A stretch of 64,000 nucleotides of DNA from Trichostrongylus colubriformis. Lineage: Eukaryota; Nematoda; Chromadorea; Rhabditida; Trichostrongylidae. A program made the translations under genes and the position numbers. This document shows, piece by piece, positions 60,979-64,000 of this stretch. Numbering within the stretch: position 1 is the stretch's first letter; each line of letters opens with the position of its first letter. The notes below the pieces were generated by a model. That model was given only the letters and a program-made list of their open reading frames with translations, ran no database searches and was not told the origin of the DNA. The stretch lies in assembly GCA_963978905.1 (NCBI GenBank), contig OZ022259.1, forward strand, positions 48,998,727 to 49,062,726, written 5' to 3'.

Positions 60979-63925
60979 TAATGACACGCACACCATATTT
61001 TATGGATCCGAAGTTTTCCATTCCGTGATTGTTTTATGTAACAGCCTTAGGGCTCAGCAAACAGTATATTTCCGAAGTTCCGAAGTTTGCGCAATCCCAT
61101 TCGTTTCTCAGGGCTTGGTACTATGTAATATTCGCTGTTTTTGGAGCTACAACAACTCGCGTCATTTTAAGGACACCACCCACCACAAAAATCCGCCCAC
61201 TAGCCGACGCGAGAAAAATTAAAATGGATCACCTACCACGAAAACTAGCCGAGTAACCGATACGCAAATAATTTAATATAGCTGAAAAATTCGTATGGCA
61301 TCGCACCTTCTGGTTTGTCCAAAATTTTTTCCTGACTCCAAAAATTAGGAAAATTTGGCTTTGGAAGCTAGTGGCTTCAAAGGCTATTCTGCAGAAAATT
61401 ATGTGTTATACCATCCCCTTTCAATAACCAGGAAGTGTTTTTTTTTGTCTGCGAATAATTTGTTTTGCTTGCAACTCAGACTAGTGCACTTGGCACGATC
61501 AGAAATCATACGAGGAGAGTGGTTTGATAGACATTTCATCACTCACTTCACTGATACTATCAGGAACCACATCTCATATTTACAAATATGACATTCTGAT
61601 TGTAATTCACTTTTGAGAGCATCGTTTCATGGCAATTCTCTGGAGCAGCACTTAGGCTTTTACTATTGCCTCCCATTAGAAGTACGGCTTCCAAAAATAC
61701 GAAAAAATGGATCCAGGTTTGGGAGCCCGTGGAAGTGTGAAATTTTGTAGAATAACTGCTGTGCCGTGATCGTGTAGTCTAAATGTTGATGATTCTTTGA
61801 TCAATTTGACGTTCCGGTAGGATTTCATTTTATATTTAATCTTTTCTTCATTTCTGCTTGTCATCCTCATTTGTAACACTTCCTTTACTTTCTCATATTC
61901 TTTCTTTTATTTCCGTATTTTGCCATATTCTACTTTTTTCACTTCACTCTCTGATGCATATTGGTTTTTCTTTTGAAGATTATCGCCCTTGCATTTCTTT
62001 TTTCGTTGTAGTGGCACGACTAGCCGAAAGCGGTAGATTTACATGGATAATTATCTTTGGCAATCTATTTCTATTTTTATATTATCATTAATCAAAAACA
62101 TCAAATTTCCATTTAGTGTGAATCTCATTTACCGGGTGTCGGCCCCTACGTGTCTCGGAAATTTTCATGATCAACAGCAGCATAGAAAAATGGGATTTTC
62201 CTTTTTTTTTAAAGTTTTTAGCGGCTATCAACACTAGGGCACGGAAGTACATGTGTGACATATATTCAAATCTGGTACGTTTCAACCTCGTGATTTGAAC
62301 GTTCTTTGAGGTTTTGAAAACCACTGTCCGTGTAGATATAGAGTCATTTCGTTACATGAAAGGCCTCAAGTAAATTCAGAAAATGTTTTTGAAGTTTTTG
62401 AAGAAACTGAAAGAGTTTCACTCGATCATATTGACTGTTCTCTTTTACATAGTTCGTTGTCAAGTCAACGGCACACGTTCAAAGGTCGCGAGGCATTCTA
62501 TCTGTGCGTTTTAATAGTGTTCTGCGACCTCTCTATGACAACATTTTCTGCACTCTCAGCCGTACTTTTACCAATAAATCGATTGCCAACATTTCGAATA
62601 GACTACTGGTTTGTCGAACATAGCAAGGAAAAAAAAGTACACGGCATCGAATGACACCTCTAGGATGCGCCATGTAGATAACTTTGTTTCAGAAACATTG
62701 GAATAAGCATTTGAACTAGATCAAAAGTTTTGGTCCAGAACTAAGCCTGGCATCGAGGAACACTTCAATATACGACAACTCCCCCACTTCTGGCCCAAAA
62801 TATGAACCGATGAGGATCCCTGTATCCATCATTTAACCCGATTTATACCCCCTGTTTAGTTCAGCATTTGTCTTCTTTGTCAACTCGAACTTGTGTCACA
62901 TAGCGAACTACGTTTAATGCCTGTGTTTTACGGCTTTCAATTATTATTAGTTTAACTTGATTTAACTACTCACTTCCAATTTTTGGCGGAATTTTTTTCT
63001 AAAAAAGATGTAATTTTTTAGATATAATTCTTTCCACAAAACTGCTTGGGGCAGCTTACGTCTCTTTTGCTATGTGATTGACTTTTCAGCTCGTGAGTTC
63101 GTATGCTTGTTGCTGCCAGTTTATTGTTTATTTAGTGATTTGAGCCACTATTATGTTTTTTGTCATAAAAGTGGTCTATGCATGTACGATCAGGTCTGCT
63201 TAGTGTCGACAATGGTGGGCAACTGCGCAAAGTATTTAATATTATACTAATAATAGTAATATAATATTAACACGGTAGGTCGCGCGTCATTGTAGTGTAA
63301 TTAGACTTCTAACAATAAAAATCTCAATTTAAAGCCTTAATAGCTTTTCTCGTTGAAAGGATTGGCTTTCGAGCAAGGCTTTATTTTACACAAAATTATA
63401 AGTTTCCGACGCGGCGCTTGTATACAGTATCCTGTCGCCACATTAAGTGCAATTGCGCACGCACACACATTCCACGTTACAGTGCACCAAATACAACTAG
63501 TTCATTTCCGCGTCGCTTTGCAACGAATTGCTAGTGTTTTTCAGTGTTTTGCTTTCTCTGTGTTAAGGTTTTGCTCGTTTTTGTTCTTTTCGTGCTCGCT
63601 TGAATCAGCCAGACTATGTCAAGGAAAAATACTGTACCTTTCATCGTCGGAAGGTCGAGATACTGATAATTTTTCATCTCCGAATGAGTCTGCAGCGGAC
63701 TCTCTCGATGCTATACAGCAGAGGATGGGGCAGAAACCATTTCTAGAGGAGCACCACCAATTCTCAAAATTTTTATAACAACGAAAATACGGCTGGCCTT
63801 TTACTCTCTGCAAACGCTCATCCGTAAAATTTTGTATTCGCTGGAAAAGAAAGAAGAAAGCATGAATGGTTCTATGGTTGAAATGTATCTATGTGGCTGT
63901 CACCTCGTCCACTCTTACTTTCCAG
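60979..63925. other. No confirmed gene; one possible terminal exon
   Basis: At 61480-61591, after GCAACTCAG, a frame reads LVHLARSEIIRGEWFDRHFI, then THFTDTIRNHISYLQI and a stop. It looks protein-like but is isolated. An AT palindrome lies at about 63239-63268. Near 63616 an ATG frame (MSRKNTVPFIVG) and an overlapping frame (DTDNFSSPNESAADSLDAIQ, to 63776) could belong upstream of the exon at 63926, but no phase-consistent model was found. Confidence 0.3.
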
Positions 63926-64000
63926 CTCGAGAGGAAAGAATTTAAGAAGGTAGATGATATGAAGAAAAAGCGTCTCCGCACAAAGAGTTCTGAAGTTGTG
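63926..64000 (+). CDS. Candidate exon running off the window end
   Basis: After CTTACTTTCCAG (to 63925) a fully open, very basic frame reads LERKEFKKVDDMKKKRLRTK, then SSEVV, up to the last base. Lys/Arg-rich helical composition suggests a nuclear or ribonucleoprotein-type segment. No family is recognised and it is incomplete. Confidence 0.35.

Overview
The window looks like nuclear DNA of a parasitic clade V (strongylid, hookworm-like) nematode. The genes are split into short exons (70-190 bases) by introns of 30 to about 1500 bases. Several first coding exons start a few bases after a 3' splice signal, as spliced-leader trans-splicing would give. The best homology is to animal proteins, and the intergenic DNA is packed with short inverted-repeat elements and decayed transposons. 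The species assignment is inference; nothing in the sequence names it.

Left third (about 5.8-21.1 kb, + strand): two complete tandem paralogues of a STARD10/PCTP-type START-domain lipid-transfer protein (263 and 262 aa). Each has seven coding exons with identical splice phases. Their introns and surroundings hold many miniature inverted-repeat elements (MITEs), a decayed mariner nested inside a MITE, and two of three copies of a tRNA-derived SINE-like repeat.

Middle (21-43 kb): gene-poor and rich in repeats. It holds a mariner 3' fragment, a MULE (Mutator-like) transposase pseudogene with an in-frame stop and a frameshift, a FLYWCH-like zinc-finger fragment, a reverse transcriptase remnant with a YMDD box, a 506 bp Tc1/mariner-type TIR element, a 1.4 kb foldback element, and an old segmental duplication (29-30 kb versus 35 kb). 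One candidate first exon of a membrane protein lies on the minus strand near 26.0 kb.

Right part (44.0-52.4 kb, + strand): three genes in a row. They are a small unidentified gene (about 99 aa, built from four phase-compatible exons, one intron only 26 bases), mitochondrial malate dehydrogenase (mdh-2 type, 338 aa, 8 exons) and mitochondrial small-subunit ribosomal protein mS31 (MRPS31, 386 aa, 10 exons). At least the last two act in mitochondria, and each starts with an Arg/Lys/Ser-rich presequence. Their order suggests an operon-like cluster, but the gaps (about 0.5 and 1.05 kb) are wide. Past 52.4 kb come more TIR elements and MITEs, two isolated candidate exons, and an exon running off the window end.

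I found no clearly new multi-gene system. The most unusual points are the frequent non-consensus 3' splice sites (TTAAG and TTTGAG) in otherwise well-supported genes, the tRNA-derived repeat, the group of MITE families sharing 3-bp TWA target duplications, and a MITE carrying a copy of non-MITE sequence that also lies 0.5 kb away.
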